Shown here: piece by piece, positions 8,386 through 16,207 of the stretch
Position numbering within the stretch: position 1 is the first letter of the stretch
Layout: each line of letters begins with the position of its first letter
Assembly (NCBI GenBank): GCA_945787305.1
Contig: CALZIH010000001.1
Location: 1 to 37,189 of the forward strand
From: an uncultured Desulfobulbaceae bacterium
GTDB lineage: Bacteria > Desulfobacterota > Desulfobulbia > Desulfobulbales > Desulfobulbaceae
Direction of reading: 5' to 3'
Length of the DNA: 37,189 nucleotides
The notes under the pieces: generated by a model
The model's input: only the letters and a program-made list of their open reading frames with translations
What the model was told of the DNA's origin: nothing
Database searches by the model: none
Made by a program: the position numbers and the translations under genes

Positions 8386-9459
8386 TTAATCATCAGGGTC
8401 ACGAAACCGTTCCCTGACATGTAAAACATCTTCCATGTTGGCCAGGAAAATATTGACAAGTTCCGGGTCAAAATGATTTCCTTTACCCTGGCGAAGGATT
8501 TCCACCGCCGAAACAACCGACATGGCCTCCTTGTATACACGTCTGCTTGTCAGGGCATCAAAGACATCCGCCACCGAAGCAATTCTGGCCTCTATAGGAA
8601 TTTTCTCTCCGATAAGGCCATCGGGATAACCGCTGCCGTCATATTTTTCATGGTGCCCACGGGCAATAACCGCCCCGACTTGTAACAAGGCGGCCTTTGA
8701 ATCGGAAAGAATACGATACCCAAAAAGAGGGTGCTCCTTCATGAGGGCAAATTCATTGGGGGTTAGACGCCCTGGCTTAAGTAAAATTGCGTCGGATATG
8801 CCTATTTTTCCTACATCATGCAGCTGACTCGCCAGGCGAATCAACTCGGATTGTTTTTTTTCATAACCCAATCCCTTGGCGATAATCATGCAATAATGAC
8901 TCATGCGCAACGTATGTTGAGCGGTCTCGTCATCACGAAATTCTGCGGCCTTGGCAAGGCGCAGGACCGTTTGTTCGCTGGCAACCGCCAGTTCCTGTTT
9001 GGCCTCCTCCAGTTTCAGCGTACGATGCAGAACAAGCTCTTCAAGCTTTTCATTCTGTTCCTTATTGGCCAGTTCAAGATAGCGCCACCTGAGAGCGTTA
9101 AAAACATTTATCAACAGTTCGTTACAACTCACCGGCTTAATCACATAGGCATAGGCACCCATTTCCAGCGCCTGTACCGCAACCTTACGATCATCAATGG
9201 CCGACGCCATGATCACGGCCAAGTCCTCATACTGCCTACGAATCTCTCGTAACAAATCGATACCAGTGATCCCCGGCATGTTGACATCTGTAACCACGAG
9301 AGAAAAAGGTTCCTGTTGCAGCAGTTCCAAGGCCTCTTCACCACCGGCGGCCGTCTGGCAGGAGAAGTTTTCATTCTCAAGAAAGAGACTGAAAACATGT
9401 CGCACATTGGGCTCATCGTCTACTATCAGAATGTTATGTTCGGCTGTCTGGAGGGCCAC
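8386..9459 (-). CDS. RpfG-type response regulator: receiver domain plus HD-GYP c-di-GMP phosphodiesterase
   Basis: This 357-residue cytoplasmic protein has an N-terminal receiver domain (about 8-122; acidic pocket DD14-15, phospho-acceptor Asp58 in TDVNMPG, conserved Lys in VIKP), a helical linker (about 128-165) and an HD-GYP domain (about 165-345) with HDVGKIG (His214-Asp215), the KEHP helix and GHHEKYDGSGYPDGL (GYP 277-279). Intact HD and GYP motifs predict hydrolysis of c-di-GMP controlled by phosphorylation. The partner kinase is not adjacent. The start is GTG at 9459 with AGAGAA about 6-8 nt upstream. With the GGDEF protein nearby it suggests local c-di-GMP turnover. Confidence 0.92.
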   Translation of the reverse strand: MALQTAEHNILIVDDEPNVRHVFSLFLENENFSCQTAAGGEEALELLQQEPFSLVVTDVNMPGITGIDLLREIRRQYEDLAVIMASAIDDRKVAVQALEMGAYAYVIKPVSCNELLINVFNALRWRYLELANKEQNEKLEELVLHRTLKLEEAKQELAVASEQTVLRLAKAAEFRDDETAQHTLRMSHYCMIIAKGLGYEKKQSELIRLASQLHDVGKIGISDAILLKPGRLTPNEFALMKEHPLFGYRILSDSKAALLQVGAVIARGHHEKYDGSGYPDGLIGEKIPIEARIASVADVFDALTSRRVYKEAMSVVSAVEILRQGKGNHFDPELVNIFLANMEDVLHVRERFRDPDD

Positions 9460-10363
9460 AATATGTTCTCTTTGAAATTTTTCTCTTAATCGCTGAAAGG
9501 TATATCTTTCTACACCGGGAACAGAATAATTTTCACCATAGCCAACTATTCAACAAGCTGTATCGTGTTTACATAAATAGAAAAACTTAATCTGTCTCCC
9601 GGATTGGTGAAAAAAATCAGTCCCCTACTTCGGGCCGCATTGGAATTTTCTTTCAAGCTGAGTTTTGATGGTAATCACATTTTTCTTTGTCTATTTTCAG
9701 AGGCGAACAATCCTTATCCACTATTTTCAAAACGTTTTGAAACCTCCCTTACAGAGCAAGATGTAAGCCAGAGAAACAACTTCGAGCAAAAAACACGGGA
9801 ACAGCACTTCGGTAAGGTTTTCTCAAAAAAATGGTCTGCAAAAGGCGCGTTTAAGGAACGGTTTGCATGTTGCTTCAATAGTGCAGTTGTTCGCAAAATG
9901 GAACAGATGTGCTGGTGTAGCTCAACGAGGTTTTAGGCCACTGGAGCAAATCCTGATGAACATCCATTTGAAACAATACACTGCGAGACAAGGTTTAGGG
10001 ATGCCGCCATGGCTGGAAGGAATTTACCAGGCACAACAAACCACAGCTCTGATTCTAGGACTTTTTGATAACAAAGGGGTATTTTAGCGAAATCAACAGA
10101 CAGGAAGGCAAGAGCGGGGATAGAAACAGGGGGGAACACCTCAACGAGATACTATATTTTTAAGGCTCTGCGCACTTTCTCGAGGTACATACTACAGCCC
10201 CTTGGGTATACGGCTCCGACTATATTTTCGAGTCAACAGGGTGAGGGGGCAAACTCCGTAACCACGTACCCTTGGCCTGATCTGTGCTCATCGGCCCTGG
10301 TGTCTGGGTAATTACCTGGAAACTGGAGGAAGAGAAGAGCACTTTGTAAACAGGGGCAAGCGG
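9460..10363. other. About 0.9 kb without a convincing gene
   Basis: Short open frames on both strands (for example 9604-9936 plus, 9714-9896 minus, 9933-10139 minus) have no recognisable family, no good ribosome-binding site and unlikely compositions. I therefore treat the stretch as non-coding or decayed. It contains an 18-bp perfect palindrome (9725-9742). Near 10197-10275, GGGTA...ACGG can pair with CCGT...TACCC around an inner GACT/AGTC stem. Nothing else recognisable was seen. Confidence 0.5.
9725..9742. promoter_or_regulatory. Perfect 18-bp palindrome (operator-like)
   Basis: TTTCAAAACGTTTTGAAA is a perfect dyad centred at 9733/9734, about 270 bp upstream of the HD-GYP gene start. It resembles a dimeric regulator site by symmetry only; no family can be assigned. 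Confidence 0.4.
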
Positions 10364-10804
10364 CTACGGGCGGACGGCACGGACATAGCCCGTCTTGCCT
10401 GTTTCATATCGCCTTTCCGGTTCGCATTGATCAGAAATAGCCCAGGCCCCGATCATGCCAACGCCATCCTTTTCTCCCGACCAATAGTTGCCCTCTCTAT
10501 CCAGAAAAATATCCCCATTTTTATGGAGGTCAAAAAGAAAGTTGAGGTCATACAACTCATAGATGGTTGGTAACCGCCAATCATTATAGCCGCCAAGGGT
10601 TAATTTTTCAGCAAAGGCATTGGCTTCCTCAAAGCTCTTGAAGCGAACAGTCTTTTTCAGCTGCCACATCCGGCCGGTATGTGTGTCCTGAAAAATACCC
10701 GGCGCAGAAATGATAAAACGGTTGTTCTCTCCATACTTGCCGGCGCATCCGAACATGGCGAATAACAGAATCGGCAGCAAACAGGTAATTATTTTTTTAT
10801 ACAT
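10364..10804 (-). CDS. Putative lipoprotein with a DUF1566 (Lcl C-terminal-like) domain
   Basis: From the ATG at 10804 the protein is 146 residues: a lipoprotein signal (MYKKIITCLLPILLFAMFGC, lipidation at Cys20), then GIFQDTHTGRMWQLKK, FKSFEEANAFAEKLTLGGYNDWRLPTIYEL and NYWSGEKD, the hallmark motifs of the DUF1566/Lcl fold, ending in GYVRAVRP. These domains fold like C-type lectins and are often surface-exposed; the ligand is unknown. The frame stays open far upstream, but that region overlaps the diguanylate cyclase gene and lacks a signal sequence. It lies 82 nt downstream of the cyclase gene and may share its transcript. Confidence 0.8.
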   Translation of the reverse strand: MYKKIITCLLPILLFAMFGCAGKYGENNRFIISAPGIFQDTHTGRMWQLKKTVRFKSFEEANAFAEKLTLGGYNDWRLPTIYELYDLNFLFDLHKNGDIFLDREGNYWSGEKDGVGMIGAWAISDQCEPERRYETGKTGYVRAVRP

Positions 10805-10886
10805 TATTGGTTCTCTTGTCGGTAAAATTTGGATGGTAGATAAGGGGGTAATGCAAAAGATAGATGTTGACGGTGACGGCAGCTGA

Positions 10887-13058
10887 TTAGTCTCCGTCTT
10901 TCGCTTGGGTGTTGGTAGAGTCCTCAGGGACACTTGTCTCCTTTTTGGATCTGTGCAAGAGGGCATGGTCAAATTGAACAACACGGTTACGTCCTTCCTC
11001 TTTGGCGTGGTATAATGCAATATCGGCAAGCTTAAATGCTTCCCATATTCCCTGGTCCGGTGCTTCCGGGAAATTGGCGATGCCGATAGACATGGTCATT
11101 CGGATGGTGTGACCAGGGATTCGGAATTTATACTGTTGCACTTCTTTTCTGATTCGCTCCGCCATTTCCCGCGAGGTTTCCTGACCACTGTCAAGCAAAA
11201 GAATCATAAATTCCTCTCCACCAAAGCGAATCACCATGTCGGCTTCACGAACGGCATTGAGGAGTATTTTTGCCAACTGTATTAACACTTTGTCCCCGGC
11301 ATCGTGACCGTAGGTGTCATTAACGTCTTTGAAGTGGTCCAGGTCACACATCAAAACGCAAATGCTGCTGTTTCTTCGTTTAATGCCGGAGACCATCCGG
11401 TCAAGGTTGTTTTCAAGATAGTGCCGGTTGTAGAGGCCGGTCAGTTGGTCTTCCGTTGCCATGATCTTGAGTCGATTGGCGAGGCGCTTGGCCTGGAGGA
11501 CAGGCAGTGCTTCGGCAATGTAATGGCGAGCCTGGGTAAGGGCTTGCAGAGCGTTTCGTTGTTCCTCTTCGCTTAAACCGGGCAGAAAGACAAATTGAAC
11601 AATGCCTATTATCTGCCCGCTGACCTGCATGGGAACACAAACATAGCGTATTTGTTCCCCAAGGGGAAAAAAGGAGCAGGTGTGGGGATCGGAAAAGGAA
11701 GAGACCATTGCTCCTGTGCGCCTGGCTCGGCAGTCTTCATTGAGGCTGACTTCAGGGATTCCCTGGAAGTTGTCTTCAAGGTGCCGCAGGATGGAAACCA
11801 TCTCTTTCTTGTTTTCCAATGCTTCAAAAATAATGAAGTTTTTCAGGTGGAGTTTGTAGTAGAAGGTCCGTGCCAGACGTTGGTAAATTTCATCGCTGGT
11901 ATCATCGGCTTCGACAGCCTGACGAAAGACTGCCAGCTCGCGTAAACGTTTTAAGAGGTTTTCAATGGCGGTGGCGACCTGGCCGATTTCATCCTGTCTG
12001 CCATCGGTCATGGAGGTAAGCAGATCGGAAAATTCTCCTTCAAACTCACTCTCTTTACGCAGGCCTGTCAAGATGCGAGTCATCTTTTGCAGCAGATCAG
12101 AAAAAGCTAACAGGGGCTTGACCATGGACTGGTTAAGAAGAAGGGCAATCAGTGCCAGCATAAAGGCCGCTAGCACAAGGCTGATGGCCATGAAAATCAA
12201 GTTGTTTCTGGCTAGTCTCAGAACCGAATCCATTGTCGTTGATGACGATTCGGCTTGGGTAATCGAAGCGGAAGCAATATTTGTCTTGATGTCGACGATT
12301 ATCTTTTCGATTTCATTCTTGGTTGCCAGCGTTTCACCGCGGATGTTAATAATGGCGGTAACGGTTTGCTTAAGATCGGAGAAGTTTTCCAGAATGTTGT
12401 CGATGAATTTTTGCTGTTCAGCCGGAAGTTGCTGGGCAATGTTTTTTAATTCGTTTTCAGTGGCGTTAAAAAGCGCTTCATATTCCTGGACAGTCCGTTG
12501 CAGCTTCTTGGGTTCACTGGTCAACAGAACCGTATTGTAGAGATGATGATGCTTCAGGCAGGTGTCGGAGGTCAGGTTCTGGATCTGAAAAATGAATTGC
12601 GCACCTGCAGATTGTAGTAATCGATCGGTTGCCTGGACAATATTTCGTTCTGCCCGAAATATCTCATCGTCTTTACCACGCAAGTCACCTGTTCGTTTTT
12701 GCAGGATCAGCAGTTTTTTTCGAAACGTTTGCACTTGATCCTTTATTTCTGCAGACAATGTGTGCTGTAGTGTGTTGATCTTGGAAAGAATATTGTTGAA
12801 GGTATCAGTTTTGCCTGAGTGCATATACAGGGGGAGGCCTGCTTCAATTTCTCTCAGGAGCTGGGTGTTGGCAAAATTATTTTTCAGGTTGTCCTGCAAA
12901 TCGATGGCCGTTTGTTGCAGGGCATTTTCCCGCTGGTTGAACTGCCGGATACGCCATGTACTCAAACCGCCCAGCAGAAGCATGGATACGGTAGCGCTGA
13001 TAATAATTGCCCGTAGCTGAGTACGTAAGGTCCAGCGACCTTTTCGTTCAACAGGCAT
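10887..13058 (-). CDS. Membrane-anchored diguanylate cyclase (sensor, HAMP, GAF-like, GGDEF)
   Basis: This 723-residue protein has a membrane helix at about 17-32, a long helical periplasmic sensor region, a second membrane helix near 285-307, a HAMP-like segment, a GAF-like region (about 375-525) and a C-terminal GGDEF domain with DQLTGLYNRHYLE, DLDHFKDVNDTYGH and the signature GGEEF (613-617). An RxxD inhibitory site (R604-E-A-D607) lies five residues before the signature, so product feedback by c-di-GMP is expected. The hydrophilic C-terminal tail is not conserved. No Shine-Dalgarno is visible before the ATG, but the predicted membrane anchor supports this start. The HD-GYP regulator at 8386-9459 could oppose it. 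Confidence 0.9.
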   Translation of the reverse strand: MPVERKGRWTLRTQLRAIIISATVSMLLLGGLSTWRIRQFNQRENALQQTAIDLQDNLKNNFANTQLLREIEAGLPLYMHSGKTDTFNNILSKINTLQHTLSAEIKDQVQTFRKKLLILQKRTGDLRGKDDEIFRAERNIVQATDRLLQSAGAQFIFQIQNLTSDTCLKHHHLYNTVLLTSEPKKLQRTVQEYEALFNATENELKNIAQQLPAEQQKFIDNILENFSDLKQTVTAIINIRGETLATKNEIEKIIVDIKTNIASASITQAESSSTTMDSVLRLARNNLIFMAISLVLAAFMLALIALLLNQSMVKPLLAFSDLLQKMTRILTGLRKESEFEGEFSDLLTSMTDGRQDEIGQVATAIENLLKRLRELAVFRQAVEADDTSDEIYQRLARTFYYKLHLKNFIIFEALENKKEMVSILRHLEDNFQGIPEVSLNEDCRARRTGAMVSSFSDPHTCSFFPLGEQIRYVCVPMQVSGQIIGIVQFVFLPGLSEEEQRNALQALTQARHYIAEALPVLQAKRLANRLKIMATEDQLTGLYNRHYLENNLDRMVSGIKRRNSSICVLMCDLDHFKDVNDTYGHDAGDKVLIQLAKILLNAVREADMVIRFGGEEFMILLLDSGQETSREMAERIRKEVQQYKFRIPGHTIRMTMSIGIANFPEAPDQGIWEAFKLADIALYHAKEEGRNRVVQFDHALLHRSKKETSVPEDSTNTQAKDGD

Positions 13059-13706
13059 GGCAGGGGAGGGTGGCAGACATGGTATTGTTCATAGTATTCG
13101 CAAGTGATGCATTCCGATAAATATGCTTGCACGCAAGGGATAGTTATTGTTTTTCGTGTTTTTGAGTGGCATTGGACAATGCAGATTACCAATTGCTACG
13201 GCTTTTTACCCCTGCAGCGCAAGGATTACTGACCCTGTGCACAGGTTTAACTATACCACGCCGAAGAAATAATTAGAATGGTTAGGGGTGAAAAAAAGGA
13301 AAAACAGTGACGCTGTGTTACCTTGGGGCGACAGGTCGGGCTTTGTGCAACTGGTAAAGGGCTTGTTTTAAAAGAAGAAAACCTTTCCGGCAGGGAGTTT
13401 GAGCTCGATTTTGCAGGTTGTTCTTTTTTGTTATGACAGGTTTATGTCAATGATCAATGGGGGCGGCATAAGGTGAATTCAATCTTGGTATAGTGGTCAT
13501 ATACTTTCTAATTCAAGGCACCCTCCATCGTAGTCAAAATATATCCTGAGTAATCGATCTAAATTTTGACGCGTGTTTATCTGCATGATATGTCTGTCGG
13601 TGTCGTAGTGTCGTACAAAGCCTCGCCACCGACGGCGGAAAGGTTGTAACTTTTTGTGTTTTCGTAGATTGCGAACGGCGATTTGGATTTTTTACGAGTC
13701 CATCAA
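13059..13706. other. Long non-coding interval containing repeat copy 3
   Basis: About 650 nt separate the Sel1 gene from the cyclase gene, both on the minus strand. No open frame here looks real. The distal part holds copy 3 of the dispersed palindromic element (13596-13646). The part next to the cyclase gene should carry its promoter, but I see no strong -35/-10 pair. A weak ACAG/CTGT hairpin lies near 13305-13318. Confidence 0.5.
13596..13646 (-). repeat. Dispersed 3'-UTR palindromic element, copy 3
   Basis: Read on the minus strand, the element starts AACCTTTCCGC, then GTCGGTGGCGAGGC, and ends ACACCGAC. Its GTCGGTG/CACCGAC ends pair as in copy 2, but the middle is about 9 nt longer. The core begins 73 nt after the stop of the Sel1-repeat gene and has the same orientation as that gene. 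It shares its 5' flank with copy 2. Confidence 0.65.
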
Positions 13707-14318
13707 CTATTCCCGTCTTATTTTTTCGACATCTGTGGTGATCTCGATTTGACCGACGAGGTGATTGTACATTTCTGAGAGTTGATCGCCTTCACCGGCA
13801 TTCAGCATCTGTACTATCTCCTGTAGTTTTTCTGCTGCACCGGGATAATGTTGTTTGCTTGCCAGTTGCAGCCATGCTGCTGCAAGAATCTGTTTGTCTC
13901 TTTCTTTTTCATTGTCCAGGTACAGGATGGCCAGGAGGTACTGAGCCATTGCCCAACCTTGTCTTGCCGCCTGCCCGTACAATTTTTCGGCCTTCTGTAT
14001 ATCTTGTTTTACACTGTTGCCAAAGGCATATTTCATACCGAGATACAGACAAGCTGCGGGTAAGTTTTGCTGAGCCGATCTGGTGAGCCAGAGAATCGCT
14101 TGTTGGCGGTCACCTGCAATGAGGTTGCCTTCGTCATACATCATGGCCAGGCTGAATTGGGCTTGCGCATCCCCCTGGTTGGCAAGAGCAATAGTTTCGG
14201 CGATCAGGTCATCATATTCGCCATTGCTCGTGTAGCCATTCGTCACAACGAGACAGAAGAGGAAGAAGACTAATAAGATTCGGTTTATGGTTTTTGCCAG
14301 GGAGTTCATTTTTCGCAT
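13707..14318 (-). CDS. Secreted or periplasmic Sel1-repeat (TPR-like) protein
   Basis: From the ATG at 14318 the product is 203 residues, with a signal-like hydrophobic stretch (AKTINRILLVFFLFCLVVTNG) and about three Sel1-like repeats: GDAQAQFSLAMMYDEG, LPAACLYLGMKYAFGN, GWAMAQYLLAILYLDN. Such helical repeats usually mediate protein contacts; the partner is unknown. Starts at 14396 (longer) and 14309 (shorter) are also possible. The start region lies inside a perfect 40-bp palindrome that includes a GGGAG sequence and both nearby ATGs, so translation may be controlled by structure. The ParB-like gene ends 74 nt upstream. Confidence 0.8.
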   Translation of the reverse strand: MRKMNSLAKTINRILLVFFLFCLVVTNGYTSNGEYDDLIAETIALANQGDAQAQFSLAMMYDEGNLIAGDRQQAILWLTRSAQQNLPAACLYLGMKYAFGNSVKQDIQKAEKLYGQAARQGWAMAQYLLAILYLDNEKERDKQILAAAWLQLASKQHYPGAAEKLQEIVQMLNAGEGDQLSEMYNHLVGQIEITTDVEKIRRE

Positions 14319-14337
14319 GCGAAAAATGAACTCCCTG
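14298..14337. repeat. Perfect 40-bp palindrome over the Sel1-gene start
   Basis: The 20 bases at 14298-14317 are the exact reverse complement of 14318-14337, with no spacer; symmetry stops at the next pair. The left arm begins CAGGGAGTTCATTT and the centre is CGCATGCG. On the minus-strand message the hairpin would hide the GGGAG sequence and the ATGs at 14318 and 14309. It could be an operator, a translation-blocking hairpin or an artefact of library construction. Confidence 0.95.
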
Positions 14338-14392
14338 TGGGATCGGTTTGTCATTTGATTTGGTGAGTGAAGAACGTTTGCTGGACCGAAAT

Positions 14393-16207
14393 TCAATTAA
14401 GCAGTTTGAGCAATTCGTCAAGGTGGTGTTTGTCGTTAAGCAGCGTTTTCAGGTTTGCTATTGTTTGCTCTGCATTTGCCTCTTGTAAGCGTACCTGGAG
14501 GGTAACTGCTTTTTTTGTTTTTTTGCCTGTCGGCGTAATGTTGAAATCTTGCTTGTTCGCTTTTAGGCCAAAAATATCGTTGCGTAATTCCTCTACCTTG
14601 CTGTTGAAGGCATGGATATTTCCCTGGGGTTGTTTTCCCTTTTGCTGTTGAAGCAAACGGATGAATGTACTGGCCTTTTGTTTTGAATCGATAGACTTCT
14701 CCAATACACTTTGAACCACTGTTGAACCGATTGCCTTTTTCAGTTGTGGGTGAATATCTGATAATAATTTATTGATCTGTAACAGCTGTGGTCGTGTTGG
14801 AGCAAGAGGCTTGATGATTTCCAGATACAGCGCGTCCCGGTCAGAGGGGTCTCGCAGGGGGGCAAGTATTTCTGCTGCAATGGAGAACTGTAAGGTATCA
14901 TTAATTACATCGGAGAGCATCTCGGCTGATTCTCCCCGTTCTCTGATTTGATTAAGTTTTCTGTATTTATGGATGGTGGACTGTGAGACTTTTTTTCCCG
15001 GTTTTCCTATGCCCAGGGTTTCACCAAACTGATCGGCCAGGCGGGCATTATTCAACCCCATGTCTTTGCTTGCCGATTCTAGAAAGTTTCCGATCTCAAT
15101 GGGGTTAAGGTTACGGCGTTTAGTGTTCTCGGCAAGAGAGATGTTGAAAAAATCTTCGGTGGTAAAGTCTTCCTCATTATAGACCTTTGCCTCTATCCAT
15201 TGCCAGCCCAGGCGACGGATTGCCTGGTATCTCCGGAACCCACAGAGGATTTTGTATCTGCCATCTGTTTTTTGTAAAAGCACCAGCGGGTGGAGGAGGC
15301 CATTTTTCTTTATGGAACGGGATAGTTCATCGATATAGGCTTCTCTGGTTAAATCATGTGAGGTATCGTCACCATGAAGGCGGAAAATATATCGCAGATC
15401 CAGCTTACTGACCGTATCAATACCGTTTGTTGCAATTCGTCTGACCAGGGGCATGGATTCGGCAAACAGTGAAAAGACCTGCGCAAGTTTAATAGCTGTC
15501 TGTCCTGCCTGTTGCTCATCGATGAGTAACCCTCCGTTAAGGGTGAGCAGAAGAGAACGGACACTTGGATCAAAAAAACCATCGACATGGTTTTTTTGTC
15601 GAAACACCTGGTTCAAGCTGTAAGATTCGCGACCACAGAGAGGTGATGCTGTATCGGCAAGAGCGGTTGTAAGTCCTTGATCTTCTGTGGCCACGCGTAT
15701 TTTGGTAAGAAGTGATGGCGCAATGGTAGGGCGATGCGGTCTATCATCCACGCCACGCTCACCCTGTCCATAGCCGAAAATGATGTCTGCCTGGGGGGCG
15801 TTATCCTCTGCTCTCTGGAGAATCAGGACAAGCGGCAAGAGATTGTTTTGGCTGATTTCTTTTTGAAATTGTTGTATTCTCAATAGAAAATCATTGGTCA
15901 CTTTTTTCCGTTGTCGTATTGCCCTGATATCTGCCATGTCAACAATGCGCTGTTTATATTTGGCATTAATGACGGTGTAGCAATGGAGATGCTCAGCAAG
16001 AAGGCGTCCGAGAACGGCCAGTGGAGAGGCTGTTTCTGTTGCATTCTCCCTGTGGGCGCAGGGTGCAATCACAAGGAGATTATTTGTTCCAAGCAGGGTG
16101 TCTATTGCCGGTTTATGTGGCTGATTCAAGGGCGTCCCCCTGGCTGGTGCTTGAAAAGAGCGGTTGAGGAATTCCTGTTCCTGCGGCGGTGATGACCTTG
16201 TTTGCAA
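14393..16207 (-). CDS. ParB-like protein with an unusual N-terminal domain (possible N-formylglutamate-amidohydrolase-like fold)
   Basis: This 604-residue protein has two parts. Residues about 268-460 are ParB-like: LDLRYIFRL, an N-terminal core (YIDELSRSIKKNGLLHPLVLL), the ParB box CGFRRYQAIRRLG (322-334), the second motif AENTKRRNLNPIE (359-371) and a likely helix-turn-helix (GKKVSQSTIHKYRKLNQI). Residues about 43-250 look unrelated: LLVIAPCAHRE, IIFGYGQGERG, then CGRESYSLNQVFR and SLLLTLNGGLL resemble the order of motifs in N-formylglutamate-amidohydrolase-like proteins. That fold call is tentative. The start is TTG at 16207, with AAGGAG about 6 nt upstream, inside the end of yihY (95-nt overlap). 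It is not beside a parA gene, so a role as the chromosomal partition ParB is unlikely. Confidence 0.75.
   Translation of the reverse strand: MQTRSSPPQEQEFLNRSFQAPARGTPLNQPHKPAIDTLLGTNNLLVIAPCAHRENATETASPLAVLGRLLAEHLHCYTVINAKYKQRIVDMADIRAIRQRKKVTNDFLLRIQQFQKEISQNNLLPLVLILQRAEDNAPQADIIFGYGQGERGVDDRPHRPTIAPSLLTKIRVATEDQGLTTALADTASPLCGRESYSLNQVFRQKNHVDGFFDPSVRSLLLTLNGGLLIDEQQAGQTAIKLAQVFSLFAESMPLVRRIATNGIDTVSKLDLRYIFRLHGDDTSHDLTREAYIDELSRSIKKNGLLHPLVLLQKTDGRYKILCGFRRYQAIRRLGWQWIEAKVYNEEDFTTEDFFNISLAENTKRRNLNPIEIGNFLESASKDMGLNNARLADQFGETLGIGKPGKKVSQSTIHKYRKLNQIRERGESAEMLSDVINDTLQFSIAAEILAPLRDPSDRDALYLEIIKPLAPTRPQLLQINKLLSDIHPQLKKAIGSTVVQSVLEKSIDSKQKASTFIRLLQQQKGKQPQGNIHAFNSKVEELRNDIFGLKANKQDFNITPTGKKTKKAVTLQVRLQEANAEQTIANLKTLLNDKHHLDELLKLLN

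Noticed and set aside
9604..9936. 110-codon open frame as a gene
   Set aside because: It has no recognisable family, no ribosome-binding site, and crosses a perfect palindrome; the composition does not resemble neighbouring genes.
10805..11029. N-terminal extension of the DUF1566 lipoprotein
   Set aside because: It overlaps the diguanylate cyclase gene in another frame, and the true lipoprotein signal begins at 10804.
14393..16207. Chromosome-partition ParB
   Set aside because: There is no parA neighbour, and the protein carries a large unrelated N-terminal region, so it is not the standard ParB.
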